Assembly: GCF_030373245.1 (NCBI RefSeq) | Contig: NZ_JAUCZF010000009.1 | Location: forward strand, 1 to 64,000 | Length of the DNA stretch: 64,000 nt | Origin: Hydrogenophaga sp. | GTDB taxonomy: Bacteria; Pseudomonadota; Gammaproteobacteria; Burkholderiales; Burkholderiaceae_C | Reading direction: 5' to 3' | In this document: positions 54,295 through 62,912 of the stretch, piece by piece | Numbering within the stretch: the stretch's first letter is position 1 | Layout of the letters: every line of letters begins with the position of its first letter | Translations under genes and position numbers: made by a program | Notes under the pieces: model-generated | The model's database searches: none | What the model saw: only the letters and a program-made list of their open reading frames with translations | Told to the model about the DNA's origin: nothing

Positions 54295-54767
54295 TCCTTC
54301 TTGTCGAGTTCATCCACCAGCGCCATGAGTACTGCGCCTGCTCCAGCGCCAAGAAGGATGACTGGTACGGCAATAGCTCCGCCGAAAGCTGCAACACCCG
54401 CCATCGGCGAAGCTACCGACGCGAGCAAACCGATACCCGCTCCTCCGATCACACCGCGCATAGGCTTGCTGCGCTCGGTCCAACCGACCCTCTTGATCTC
54501 GGCCGCAACGTGTGTGACCAGGGACTTGCTGATTCCTAGTTCTTTGGTAATGCGCGCTATGCGCAGCAACTTTCGTGAGACTGAAATAGGAAGAGTCCGC
54601 ACGGCCAACACCTGCTGTGCCCAGTACAGGAGCAGATGCCTGTCGGTATCGGGGTAGGCAGCGATGATTGCCAGCGCTGTCTTTCGCGGTCCATCTTGGT
54701 CAGCCACTTTTCGCCTCCTTAGTTCGTGTGCCCGTGTGTAGATCCATTGTGCGACCCAACTTGTCAT
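54291..54767 (-). CDS. Unknown protein with a C-terminal glycine-rich membrane hairpin
   Basis: A 158-residue protein. Residues about 1-100 are helical and basic (TALAIIAAYPDTDRHLLLYWAQQVLAV..LLRIARITKELGISKSLVTHVAAEIKRVGW). Residues about 104-150 form a glycine/alanine-rich hydrophobic hairpin (MRGVIGGAGIGLLASVASPMAGVAAFGGAIAVPVILLGAGAGAVLMAL). Such hairpins occur in pore-forming and membrane-inserting proteins. The family is unknown. The partner gene at 54019 is translationally coupled, so a membrane protein with a soluble partner is a fair reading. The ATG at 54767 or a downstream GTG could be the start. Confidence 0.6.
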   Translation of the reverse strand: MTSWVAQWIYTRAHELRRRKVADQDGPRKTALAIIAAYPDTDRHLLLYWAQQVLAVRTLPISVSRKLLRIARITKELGISKSLVTHVAAEIKRVGWTERSKPMRGVIGGAGIGLLASVASPMAGVAAFGGAIAVPVILLGAGAGAVLMALVDELDKKE

Positions 54768-55508
54768 TTATCCCGCAAAGCGGCGGATAACACTTCCTCC
54801 ATTCGTTAAAGAGTCTACGTTGGCCTTCCCGGCTGGCACCAACCAGCCTACCGACTAGTACAACTGCGATGGCCGCTATCAACCCACATGGCCTGATGTC
54901 TGCAACGGGTCGCGAAGAGCCGGTCGCCTTGGCGTGTAGGAGAAGCTCGGCACCTCGCGTGGCCCATCGCTGTTGAGTGGCCGCTGCTGAAGGTACAGCG
55001 GTCGGCCGCCTCGCAGGCTGACGAATGGGAGGTTCCGGCGGCGGCTGTCATTGGGCTGCAAAACCTGACCGGCTGCAGTCAGCCTGAAGCGACCTTCAAG
55101 TTTCCGATTTCGCCTTTGCAGCGACAGCCGTCGGTGGACGCAGCCAAGGAGGCTCACGCTGGTTCACACGAAGCGGCTGTACAGTTTGGCGAAGTACGTT
55201 GGGCCAAGTGGCAGCTGTGAGAGGTACTCCAGTCAATAGGACCTCCGCAACATGGCTTGCGCAGCTTTACCGACCGCTTCTGTTTCACTTGGACTGGCGG
55301 TTCCGACCCGTAGCGGTCCTACACGGACCCAAGGCAAAGCGGTCACTGGGTAGCAGTGGGTGCCGGGTTTCGTGGTTTACTTATACCTGTATAAAAATCA
55401 GGTCTTGGTCGTCCAACCCTTTGATCTGATTGCATTTTTGGGAGATTGACGTGTCCAGAATATCCCTCACCGTCCAGAATATCCTGCAGGTTCTGCGGGA
55501 TACATTAC
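54768..55508. other. Gene-free stretch with repeats and a palindrome
   Basis: No convincing gene in about 740 bp. It contains the first copy of a dispersed repeat (54911-55095), an ACCTG-N9-CAGGT palindrome at 55385-55403 and two copies of GTCCAGAATATCC (55453-55465 and 55472-55484) just before the orphan cassette. Confidence 0.5.
54911..55095 (+). repeat. Dispersed island repeat, copy 1
   Basis: CGCGAAGAGCCGGTCGCCTTGGC, then TCGCTGTTGAG...GGCCGCTGCTG, and ACCGGCTGCAGTCAGCCT, in the same order as at 61424-61605 with diverged sequence between. The two copies bracket the orphan cassette and the 1383-residue gene. Confidence 0.7.
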
Positions 55509-55520
55509 GTTAGCCATCGG

Positions 55521-56348
55521 ATGAACCGCCTCTGCATACTCGCTGACATTTCCGGAAGAGCAATGCTGTCAACGACAGGAAGCCCAAGAACCGTAGGCGG
55601 AGCGGTAACCGTCGATTCAACCCAACTAAACGGGGTTCGTCTCGAAATGCGAGGACTACCGAAATGGGGGTCTTGTGACTACGATACGGCTGAACACGTA
55701 GTAGATATTTTGGGATCGCAAGCAATTGCAGTGGCAGTAGTAAGCGTCGATCGTGACACCGATTTTTGGAGACGTTTCGAAAAAGACGCACTTGTATTTC
55801 ACGAAGCAATTATTAAAACATCAAGGAAAATCGCGGGTTGGGCAAAGCCGGCGAATATCCTGAAGTTTCTTCTGCTTAGCTCAGCATGCGCAGCGGCAAC
55901 TGGCCATGCACTTGGCAGTGATAGACGAAGGCGAATAGTAAGTGCGAAAGGGCTTCAATTGATCGAGACCAATGTCATTTGCGATCAGGAAGTTGAAGGT
56001 GAGGAGAACCTTGAAGTTTTCACTTCATTTTGGAGTGAACAAAATATTCCGAAGAGGCGCTTGGCTGCGTTCGGATTTGAAATGGTCACTGAGTCGGTCG
56101 TCGTTACCACTGACATTGCAGAGCCAGCACTGATATTGCCAGACTATGTTGCAGGGTTAGGTTTGGCGGCGACATTAGATGATGCTGGTCGTCTACCTTT
56201 ACCGCTATCACAAGAGCTGGCAGTAAAGCTGCTAAACAGACTAAAGGCTAAAGGCAAATTGATTGTACAAGATCAAATATTTGATGTCTCATACGACGAT
56301 ATCTTTAAAGATGTCATGACTCGGGCACGACAAATAGCCGATGGCTAA
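55521..56348 (+). CDS. Unknown protein in an orphan integron cassette
   Basis: A 275-residue soluble protein. It reads as mixed alpha/beta; a RDTDFWRRFEKDALVFHEAIIK stretch, an ADISGRAML start and a long mid-helix (KPANILKFLLLSSACAAATGHALG) are notable. No known family or motif is evident. The ATG lies 5 bp after a GTTAGCC core-like site (55509-55515), and the stop is inside the left core of an attC (GGCTAAC at 56343), which is the layout of integron cassettes. GC content is below that of the chromosome. It is 54 kb from the only intI gene, so it is an orphan cassette. Confidence 0.65.
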   Translation: MNRLCILADISGRAMLSTTGSPRTVGGAVTVDSTQLNGVRLEMRGLPKWGSCDYDTAEHVVDILGSQAIAVAVVSVDRDTDFWRRFEKDALVFHEAIIKTSRKIAGWAKPANILKFLLLSSACAAATGHALGSDRRRRIVSAKGLQLIETNVICDQEVEGEENLEVFTSFWSEQNIPKRRLAAFGFEMVTESVVVTTDIAEPALILPDYVAGLGLAATLDDAGRLPLPLSQELAVKLLNRLKAKGKLIVQDQIFDVSYDDIFKDVMTRARQIADG

Positions 56349-56456
56349 CTATCAGCTCAATTGGACACATTGCGGCGTACCGTTATTTGCCCCGCCATTT
56401 CATTCTGGGTCAAATGCCGTCTCACCACAATGTGCCGGTTAGCTCAAACGGTAGGT
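56343..56456 (+). repeat. Decayed attC site of the orphan cassette
   Basis: The left core is GGCTAAC, the central block CCCGCCATTTCATTCTGGG (56391-56409) and the tail GGTTAGCTCAAACG match the attC of cassette D at 4545-4656. The right core is GGTAGGT (56450-56456) instead of GTTAGGT, so recombination here may be impaired. Confidence 0.8.
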
Positions 56457-56496
56457 CTTGCGAAGCAATCACCCGATCTTATGCTCAGGAGTAAAT

Positions 56497-56826
56497 ATGC
56501 TGACTAGACTAATCGTCTCATCTTATGTCTGGCTCGTTGAGGCCGCTCTATGGATCACGATTGTCGCGTCAGCGGTTGTGGGGTATTTGGTCACGATTCC
56601 AGCCATAAGTGCAGCCGGTGCAGTTGCCACCCCCGAACTCGGATGGCGGCTACTGGGAGCCCTAGTTTTTTCAGTTTTCACTTTCTTGGTCTTGGCCATG
56701 TTCACAGGTCCAGCTTTGATCTTGGTTGACCTTAGGCAAGCAGTAAGGAACATCGAGGCAAAGCTAAATCAAGGCTCAGTTGCCGGTCGCACGAAAGCTT
56801 CCGACCGCGTCGAACCTACTATTTGA
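56497..56826 (+). CDS. Small membrane protein after the orphan attC
   Basis: A 109-residue protein with two hydrophobic segments (residues about 12-37, WLVEAALWITIVASAVVGYLVTI, and about 53-77, LLGALVFSVFTFLVLAMFTGPALILVDL) and a basic tail. The ATG has AGGAG six bases upstream. It may be the gene of a following cassette, since it begins soon after the attC at 56343, but I see no attC after it. Function unknown. Confidence 0.65.
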   Translation: MLTRLIVSSYVWLVEAALWITIVASAVVGYLVTIPAISAAGAVATPELGWRLLGALVFSVFTFLVLAMFTGPALILVDLRQAVRNIEAKLNQGSVAGRTKASDRVEPTI

Positions 56827-57177
56827 AATCCATACGAGCCATTTCCAAGATTTGGGTCCAGTACCCGTTGATAGGCCTGGTAGGTTTGAGCTGTTATCCG
56901 AACTTGCGAGTCATCAATACCGAGTGGGGCCTTCGTTCGAGCGACAGCGGTACCTGCTGAGCAAGGGCAGCTCCTGGCCGACAGAGTGAGCTCGTGTGCC
57001 TTCTAGGCGCGGACCATCGACACGATGACCCTCCCGGCCAACGTCGGCTTGCGGCTTCCCCTTGCACATCCGGACTCGGCCAGAAGCGGCTGTTGGCGGA
57101 GACATTGCGGAATGGCGGCTCGAGATTGGCACGTAACGTCCGGCTTCGCCCCATGTATGGCTCTGGATTTGTGCTGT
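56827..57177. other. Gene-free stretch before the large HTH-fusion gene
   Basis: About 350 bp with no gene I would accept; it has scraps such as AGAAGCGGCTGTTGG that recur near 61759, as in the dispersed island repeat. Confidence 0.45.
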
Positions 57178-57194
57178 GTAGCGCGACACGCTAC
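57178..57194. promoter_or_regulatory. Operator-like inverted repeat before the HTH-fusion gene
   Basis: GTAGCG-CGACA-CGCTAC, perfect 6-bp arms, 9 bp before the ATG at 57204. HigA-type antitoxins bind palindromes of this kind over their own promoters, so autorepression is plausible. Confidence 0.6.
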
Positions 57195-57203
57195 GCTATC
57201 CAA

Positions 57204-60200
57204 ATGAGGAAGCCATCTCGCACCGAGTTCGACGCCGCCGGTAGGCATGAACCATCGCCCATTCACCCCGGCGAGTTCGTACGTACAGAAGTACTGAAGC
57301 CCAGAGGCTTGAGCGTCGTCCGTGCAGCAAAGCTCGTGGGGATCGGTCGCCCAGCGCTGAACAACTTCCTCAATGGGCATGTTGCGACTACGTCCGAAAT
57401 GGCAACTCGCATCGAAGCGGCGTTCGGGCTCCCTGCGGCTAGGCTCCTGGACATGCAAGCCGTATTTGATGCGGCGACCACAAGTACCGCGAACGTCGCG
57501 GCGGGGGTGACTCCGTACGCAGTTCCGTTCCTCGGTATCAAAGCGCGAGACATCGAAGCATGGGCTTCTAGAAACATCCCAGCGCGAAGCCGCTTTGCAG
57601 TCCTTCTTCGGACACTGGTGAACTCAACCGGACGTGGCATCACGAGCATTGATTTCCCGGGTAATGACGATGCTGAGCGCCCTGGGTGGGATGGCCGGCT
57701 TGAGGCCAATGAGGCGACACCGTGGATTCCAGCCGGCTTATCGGGCTGGGAGTTCGGAACAAACGAAGACCCGAAGGCGAAGGCGGGGGGCGACTATGCG
57801 AAGAGCACGAAGGCGACAAGCAAGGAGGATCGCGCTGCACTCACGTTCGTGTTCGTGACGCCCCGAGCTTGGCCGGGCAAGAACGAGTGGTCTGTCCTGA
57901 AGCGAGGCAAACGCGAGTGGCGCGACGTTCGAGCCTACGACTCAAGCGACCTGGAGCAGTGGATCGAACAGTCGATCGCTGCGCAGGTGTGGTTTGCGCA
58001 CGAAGTGGGGCTCCATACCCAAGGTGTCCGAACACTGCCGCAATGCTGGACCGACTGGGCCAACGTCGCGGAGCCCCCATTGCCGGGTTCCCTTTTTTCG
58101 CACGCAATCGAAGGAGCAAAGAAGAATCTGCTGGCACGCCTTGCGCAAGACTCTGGTGACCCGGTCGTGGTAATGGCCGATTCGACCGACGAAGCACTCG
58201 CCTTCGTTGCGCACTTCTTCGAGACAGTAGATGACCCAAGGGTCGTCAAGCTCCGTGACCGCGTGCTAGTGTTCGACGAGCCCGGCACCGCGAAGAAACT
58301 GGCACAGGGCACCTCGCAATTTGTCGCTGTCGTGCACAGTCGAGCCGTCGAGCGCGACCTCGCATCGCTAACGCAGACGGTTAGGTGCATCGTTGTGCAC
58401 CCTCGGAATGCGGCGAACATCGAGCCTCATGTCGTACTTGAACCATTGAATTCCGAGCATTTCAAGGCTCCGCTCGAAGCGGTTGGGTACACGCGAGATG
58501 AAGTAAATCGGCTCGACAACGAATCCGGACGCTCACTCACGGTCCTCCGGCGTCGACTTGCGAGGACGCCCGGCGTTAGGCTACCAGAATGGGCATCAGA
58601 TGCGCAGACCGCGTCATCGCTCGTCCCCTTTCTTCTTGTCGGCGCATGGAACGCGACCCGCCCCCCCGATCAGACAGTACTCTCGCTTCTCGCCGGCGAT
58701 GTACCGTATGAGCCCCTTGAGCGGACATGTCAGCGGCTCGCGCAGGGCAATGACCCTGCGATGTGGTCGGCAGGCCACTACCGCGGCGTTGCATCAAAGA
58801 TTGACACGCTGTTCGCGATCGCAGGGGCAGTGACACGAGCAGACCTAGAGCGATTCTTCACCGTCGCACACATTGTGCTCGGTGAAGATGATCCGAAACT
58901 CGATCTGCCTGACGAAGAGCAGTGGGCAGCCGCGATTCACGGAAAGTCGCGAGAGTTCTCGGGAACGCTCAGGGGAAGCATTGCTGAGACGCTAGTGCTG
59001 CTCTCAATTCACGGACACCACCTGTTCTTCGATCGTCTTGGCTTTGACTGTGAGGTCGCGGTGCGAAAGCTCGTCCGAGATCTCCTCACACCGCTCAACA
59101 CTCGCCTGCTGGAGGCGAACGACAACGATCTCACGGCGTACGCCGAGGCTGCCCCGGAGGAGTTCCTAGACATCATCGAGGCTGACCTACGGCAAGCTCG
59201 CCCGGAAACATACGGGCTTATGCGCCCGGCAGGCGCGGGCTTGTTCGGAGGCAGGTGTCCGCGTACGGGTCTTCTTTGGGCTCTTGAAGGGCTATCGTGG
59301 AGCCCAGCGACGATGCCGCGAGCAGCTTTCATCCTTGCTCAGCTCTCACAGATTGAGATCGATGACAACTGGGTGAACCGACCCATCAACTCGCTCGAAG
59401 CAATCTTTCGGTCTTGGATGCCGCAGACGGCAGCCAGCCATGACGTACGCCTCAGAGTTATGCAGCGACTTGCAGTTCGTTTCCCAGAGGTCGCTTGGAA
59501 GTTGTGCGTCAATCAAGTAGGTACACGGACTCAGCACGGTAGCTATAGCCACAAGCCCAAGTGGCGGAACGATGGTCACGGGTACGGCGAACCCTTGCCT
59601 ACTTGGGGCCCGATCATCAAGTTCGTGCGCGAAATGGTCGAGTTGGTACTCGGCTGGAAACATAGTTACACCACCAGCATGGCCTGTGACCTGGTGAACT
59701 GCCTTCCTAGCTTGGCAACCGCAGATCGTGAGCGCGTCTGGACGATCATTGATGGGTGGAGCGCGAGTGCGTCGGACAGTGACAAGGCAATCGTCCGCGA
59801 ACAGCTTCGCAAGCGGCTGCTCACCCGACGCGCAAAGCAACAAGCAAACAATGACGACTTAGTAGTCCTCACAGCCTCGGCAAAGCGAGCCCGAGAAGCA
59901 CTCGAACCCACCGATCTTCTGCAGAAGCACGAGTGGTTGTTTCGAAGTCACTGGGTTGAAGAGTCCGCCGAGGAACTCGCGGATGACAGGTATGACTACC
60001 AGAAGCGCGATGAAAGGGTGGCTGCACTAAGGACCGACGCGCTTCGCGAGGTGCATCACGCGCGTGGACCTTACGGCGTCGCCGAACTTGCAGATCTCGG
60101 GGACGCGCACTATGTCGTTGGCTACCTGTATGCGGAGCGTGTTCTAGAGCAGCAAGCTGTTAGTGACGCGATCCGCGCCGCACTGGCGCACGAGCGCCCG

Positions 60201-61355
60201 AGCATGGCGAACGCTCGGCGCTTGCTCATTGCCGGTCTCATCAACGGCTGCAGCGATCCACTTGGGCGCGAGGTCCTTCTAGATCGACTCTCATCCGATC
60301 TTTCCGAAGAGGATTTCGTGCGCGTCCTACTCAGTGCGCCGTTCCGGCGTTCAACGTGGCTCCGCGTCGATGCACTGCGAGAGCAAACTCAGCGGACATA
60401 CTGGACTGAGGTGTTTCCTGATTGGGTTCGCGAGAACGCAGAAGAGGCTGCGGAGGCGCTTGACCGCTTGATTGCGGCGAAGCGACCGCGGGCCGCCTTT
60501 CACGCTGCCCATTTCAACCTTGAAAAGTTCGATCCTGAGTTGCTCTTTAACCTCATGACCGCGATTGCGAAAGACAGTGAGGAGCCCGAAGGTCAGTTCC
60601 GTCTCCAACAGCACTACATCGAAGAAACGTTTGAGCGGATCAACGAAAGTACGGCGTTAACACTCGACCAGAAAGCCGGGCTGGAGTACTTGTATATCGA
60701 TGCTCTTGCGAAGCCGCACGTGCGTGGTGGCAAGTACGGCATACCCAATCTAGCGATGTACGTTGCAGCCCATCCCGAGCTCTATGTGCAGGCGATCGTG
60801 TATGTATACAAGAGAAAGGACGGCGGCTCAGACCCGGCTGAGTTCTCGGTGCCCGATGAACAGATCCCTAAGTTCGCTGAGCAGGGATACAAGCTCTTGA
60901 GTGGCATTGAAACACTCCCGGGGCGCGATGAACAAGGACATCTAGCGACAGAACGCCTGCGTGCTTGGGTAAAGGCCGTGCGAGACGCCTGTGAGGGACT
61001 GGGGCGTCTCGAAGTCGCGGACGTCAGCATTGGGGAACTCCTCGCTCATGCGCCAACGGGCACAGACGGAGTGTGGCCCTGCGAGCCCGTTCGGGATGTG
61101 CTCGACGAAATCCATTCCGAGGCAATGATGCGAGGCGTCCACACTGGCCAGTTCAACGCTCGCGGCGCCCACTGGAGAGGAGAAGGCGGTGCGCAAGAGC
61201 GCGAACTTGCCGACAAGTACCGAGGCTGGGCAGAGGCACTCCAGTACTCCCACCCTTACGTCGCGTCAAAGTTACTCATGGGCTTGGTGAGGACGTATGA
61301 GCACGATGCCCGGCGCGAGGATACGGAGGCGATAGTGAAACGGCGGCTCCGCTAA
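57204..61355 (+). CDS. Large HigA-HTH fusion protein, candidate defence effector
   Basis: A 1383-residue protein. Residues about 18-88 are a HigA/XRE HTH (IHPGEFVRTEVL...RAAKLVGIGRPALNNFLNGHVATTSEMATRIEAAFG). Residues about 105-260 look like a nuclease-type alpha/beta domain: SIDFPGND, GWDG at 161-164, GWEFGTNEDPKAKAGGDY at 181-198, FVFVTPR and VRAYDSSDLEQWIEQ. The rest is a long, mostly helical region with a possible degenerate NTPase core (VVVMADSTDEALAFVAHF) and no clear Walker motifs. This architecture is typical of large single-gene anti-phage or restriction-like proteins, but I do not recognise a named system. No toxin gene adjoins the HigA-like part. It sits in the island beside the cassette relic. 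Confidence 0.65.
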   Translation: MRKPSRTEFDAAGRHEPSPIHPGEFVRTEVLKPRGLSVVRAAKLVGIGRPALNNFLNGHVATTSEMATRIEAAFGLPAARLLDMQAVFDAATTSTANVAAGVTPYAVPFLGIKARDIEAWASRNIPARSRFAVLLRTLVNSTGRGITSIDFPGNDDAERPGWDGRLEANEATPWIPAGLSGWEFGTNEDPKAKAGGDYAKSTKATSKEDRAALTFVFVTPRAWPGKNEWSVLKRGKREWRDVRAYDSSDLEQWIEQSIAAQVWFAHEVGLHTQGVRTLPQCWTDWANVAEPPLPGSLFSHAIEGAKKNLLARLAQDSGDPVVVMADSTDEALAFVAHFFETVDDPRVVKLRDRVLVFDEPGTAKKLAQGTSQFVAVVHSRAVERDLASLTQTVRCIVVHPRNAANIEPHVVLEPLNSEHFKAPLEAVGYTRDEVNRLDNESGRSLTVLRRRLARTPGVRLPEWASDAQTASSLVPFLLVGAWNATRPPDQTVLSLLAGDVPYEPLERTCQRLAQGNDPAMWSAGHYRGVASKIDTLFAIAGAVTRADLERFFTVAHIVLGEDDPKLDLPDEEQWAAAIHGKSREFSGTLRGSIAETLVLLSIHGHHLFFDRLGFDCEVAVRKLVRDLLTPLNTRLLEANDNDLTAYAEAAPEEFLDIIEADLRQARPETYGLMRPAGAGLFGGRCPRTGLLWALEGLSWSPATMPRAAFILAQLSQIEIDDNWVNRPINSLEAIFRSWMPQTAASHDVRLRVMQRLAVRFPEVAWKLCVNQVGTRTQHGSYSHKPKWRNDGHGYGEPLPTWGPIIKFVREMVELVLGWKHSYTTSMACDLVNCLPSLATADRERVWTIIDGWSASASDSDKAIVREQLRKRLLTRRAKQQANNDDLVVLTASAKRAREALEPTDLLQKHEWLFRSHWVEESAEELADDRYDYQKRDERVAALRTDALREVHHARGPYGVAELADLGDAHYVVGYLYAERVLEQQAVSDAIRAALAHERPSMANARRLLIAGLINGCSDPLGREVLLDRLSSDLSEEDFVRVLLSAPFRRSTWLRVDALREQTQRTYWTEVFPDWVRENAEEAAEALDRLIAAKRPRAAFHAAHFNLEKFDPELLFNLMTAIAKDSEEPEGQFRLQQHYIEETFERINESTALTLDQKAGLEYLYIDALAKPHVRGGKYGIPNLAMYVAAHPELYVQAIVYVYKRKDGGSDPAEFSVPDEQIPKFAEQGYKLLSGIETLPGRDEQGHLATERLRAWVKAVRDACEGLGRLEVADVSIGELLAHAPTGTDGVWPCEPVRDVLDEIHSEAMMRGVHTGQFNARGAHWRGEGGAQERELADKYRGWAEALQYSHPYVASKLLMGLVRTYEHDARREDTEAIVKRRLR

Positions 61356-61794
61356 GGGCGATCCCGCTTGTCAGGGCTGCGAAGCAGTCAATCGAACGGC
61401 ATACGCAAATGACCGGATAGGGCCGCGAAGAGCCGGTCGCCTTGGCTAGTAGCAGTCGCTCGACCGACATGGAAAGCCTCATCGCTGTTGAGCGGCCGCT
61501 GCTGGGGGTCAAGCTGTCGTTCGCCAGTCCGGCAAGGAATGGCAGGTCACGGGCGTCGGCTTTGACTGCGCCCTAAAAATCCCACCGGCTGCAGTCAGCC
61601 TTGATGCGACCTTGGTCGCGACTGACAGATCAGGATTTCTTGGCCGATACCAGTTGGAAACGACTGGCGCATGCCCACCAGATAGCGACATTCGAGCAAA
61701 TTTTTCGCCCAGCATTTGATGTTGGTCCTCCGGGGTGGACCAGCCTCCCAACAAAGCGGCTGTTGGAACTTGAGCCCACACTCCTCCTTGATAA
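61356..61794. other. Gene-free stretch with island repeat remnants
   Basis: 439 bp without a gene. Copy 2 of the dispersed repeat (61424-61605) and an ACAAAGCGGCTGTTGGAAC motif near 61759 lie here. This may mark the right border of the island. Confidence 0.5.
61424..61605 (+). repeat. Dispersed island repeat, copy 2
   Basis: Same ordered blocks as at 54911: CGCGAAGAGCCGGTCGCCTTGGC, CTCATCGCTGTTGAGCGGCCGCTGCTG and CACCGGCTGCAGTCAGCCT. Direct orientation. Confidence 0.7.
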
Positions 61795-62211
61795 TCAGAG
61801 CGACTCAGTACCGAGACGTACGGCGATGCCCTGTCTGTTGAACACGGCGAAATTTTCTGGCCGGCCGAGGCGTATGGCCTCGATCATGTTTTCGAGAGGC
61901 TTTGTCGCTTCCTCGCTGGTCGGTTCGCGGTCTGCACTACCCGACAGGGCGGCCGCAAAAAGCATACCCCACTCTTTTCCCATTTCGCGAGCTTCATCCG
62001 TGAACTGCTGAAAACTTCCAACTTCATCAAGGCTCTTGTCCACGCACATTTGTGGAACTAGCGCCCCGCCCTCGCCGCAGGTGAATCCGGCACGCTCAGC
62101 AGGGCTGGCGTCATCCGGCAACTCAATCGCGGCAAAGACAAACATCAGACGTTGACGTTGTGTTTGAGCGCGCGCAACGCTCAAGAGGTCATCAAAGCTG
62201 GAAATATTCAT
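61795..62211 (-). CDS. Conserved small protein (often mislabelled ribonucleotide reductase alpha)
   Basis: A 138-residue soluble protein: opening ISSFDDLLSVARAQTQRQRLMFVFAAIELP, then GEGGALVPQMCVDKSLDEVGSF, and end RPENFAVFNRQGIAVRLG. As I recall, such proteins in this family of bacteria are annotated as ribonucleotide reductase subunit alpha, but it is far too short and has none of the catalytic motifs of NrdA; that label should not be trusted. It overlaps the nitroreductase gene upstream by four bases. Function unknown. Confidence 0.65.
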   Translation of the reverse strand: MNISSFDDLLSVARAQTQRQRLMFVFAAIELPDDASPAERAGFTCGEGGALVPQMCVDKSLDEVGSFQQFTDEAREMGKEWGMLFAAALSGSADREPTSEEATKPLENMIEAIRLGRPENFAVFNRQGIAVRLGTESL

Positions 62212-62912
62212 GGGATTTCGTTCCTCGTGGTTAGTTTGGACAACAGCGTCTCAGTGGTGTCCACAGCTTTGCCAAGCACACTGACATAGTCGATCAAACT
62301 TGGGCGGCGGCGCCTGACGGTGGGCGATGTAACCGTTCCGATATTGATAAAGCACAGGGCATGCTCACCATCTTGAAGCCCAAACAATTCTCTAAGTGCT
62401 TCTGCTTTCAACGCCTTACCGCTGGTGAGAGCCGACCCAAACCCCAAGGCGGTCGCCATTAGCAGCATGTTTTGCACCGCGCAGCCCGCAGAAAGCGTAC
62501 GTTCAAAAAGGTCAATCTCACTATCGCCACGCTGAACATCCACCACCACCAATATCAGCAATGGTGATCGGTACGCCTTCTCGCGTGCACGGGTCACATG
62601 TTCATTTGTGGCCGAATGATCCCGTTCGATCAAAGATTGCACAAACGTATCTGCAAGTTCTGCTCGCTGCGATTCTGGAACGATGACAAATCGCCACGGC
62701 AGCAATTGACCATGGTCGGGCGCGGCTCCTGCTGCAGTCAAAATGTTGTGAAGTTGGATTGCATCCGGAGCAGGTCTTGCCAAACGTTTGGGTCGCACGG
62801 TCTGACGCGTCTGAATGACATCGCCAACCACCCGCGAACGATCAATGAACGCTTCATCAATTTCAAAGGATGAAGGACGCTGATGCAAAGCCACGTTCGA
62901 CTCACTCGACAT
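62208..62912 (-). CDS. Nitroreductase family FMN oxidoreductase
   Basis: A 234-residue protein of the nitroreductase family: VIQTRQTVRPKRLARPAPDA at the FMN-binding start, APDHGQLLPWRFVIVPE, SAGCAVQNMLLMATALGFGSALTSG and LFGLQDGEHALCFINIGT. It reduces nitro compounds, quinones or similar with NAD(P)H; the physiological substrate is unknown. The ATG at 62912 overlaps the carbonic anhydrase stop; an upstream reading to 63074 has no similarity. It lies in an operon with carbonic anhydrase and the small conserved gene. Confidence 0.85.
   Translation of the reverse strand: MSSESNVALHQRPSSFEIDEAFIDRSRVVGDVIQTRQTVRPKRLARPAPDAIQLHNILTAAGAAPDHGQLLPWRFVIVPESQRAELADTFVQSLIERDHSATNEHVTRAREKAYRSPLLILVVVDVQRGDSEIDLFERTLSAGCAVQNMLLMATALGFGSALTSGKALKAEALRELFGLQDGEHALCFINIGTVTSPTVRRRRPSLIDYVSVLGKAVDTTETLLSKLTTRNEIP

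Noticed and set aside
55385..55403. ACCTGTATAAAAATCAGGT as LexA box
   Set aside because: CTGT is present, but the second half is CAGG at a shifted spacing; not a consensus box.
55411..55515. A further attC between GTCCAAC and GTTAGCC before the orphan cassette
   Set aside because: The outer cores fit, but the inner arms do not pair, so no attC fold is supported.
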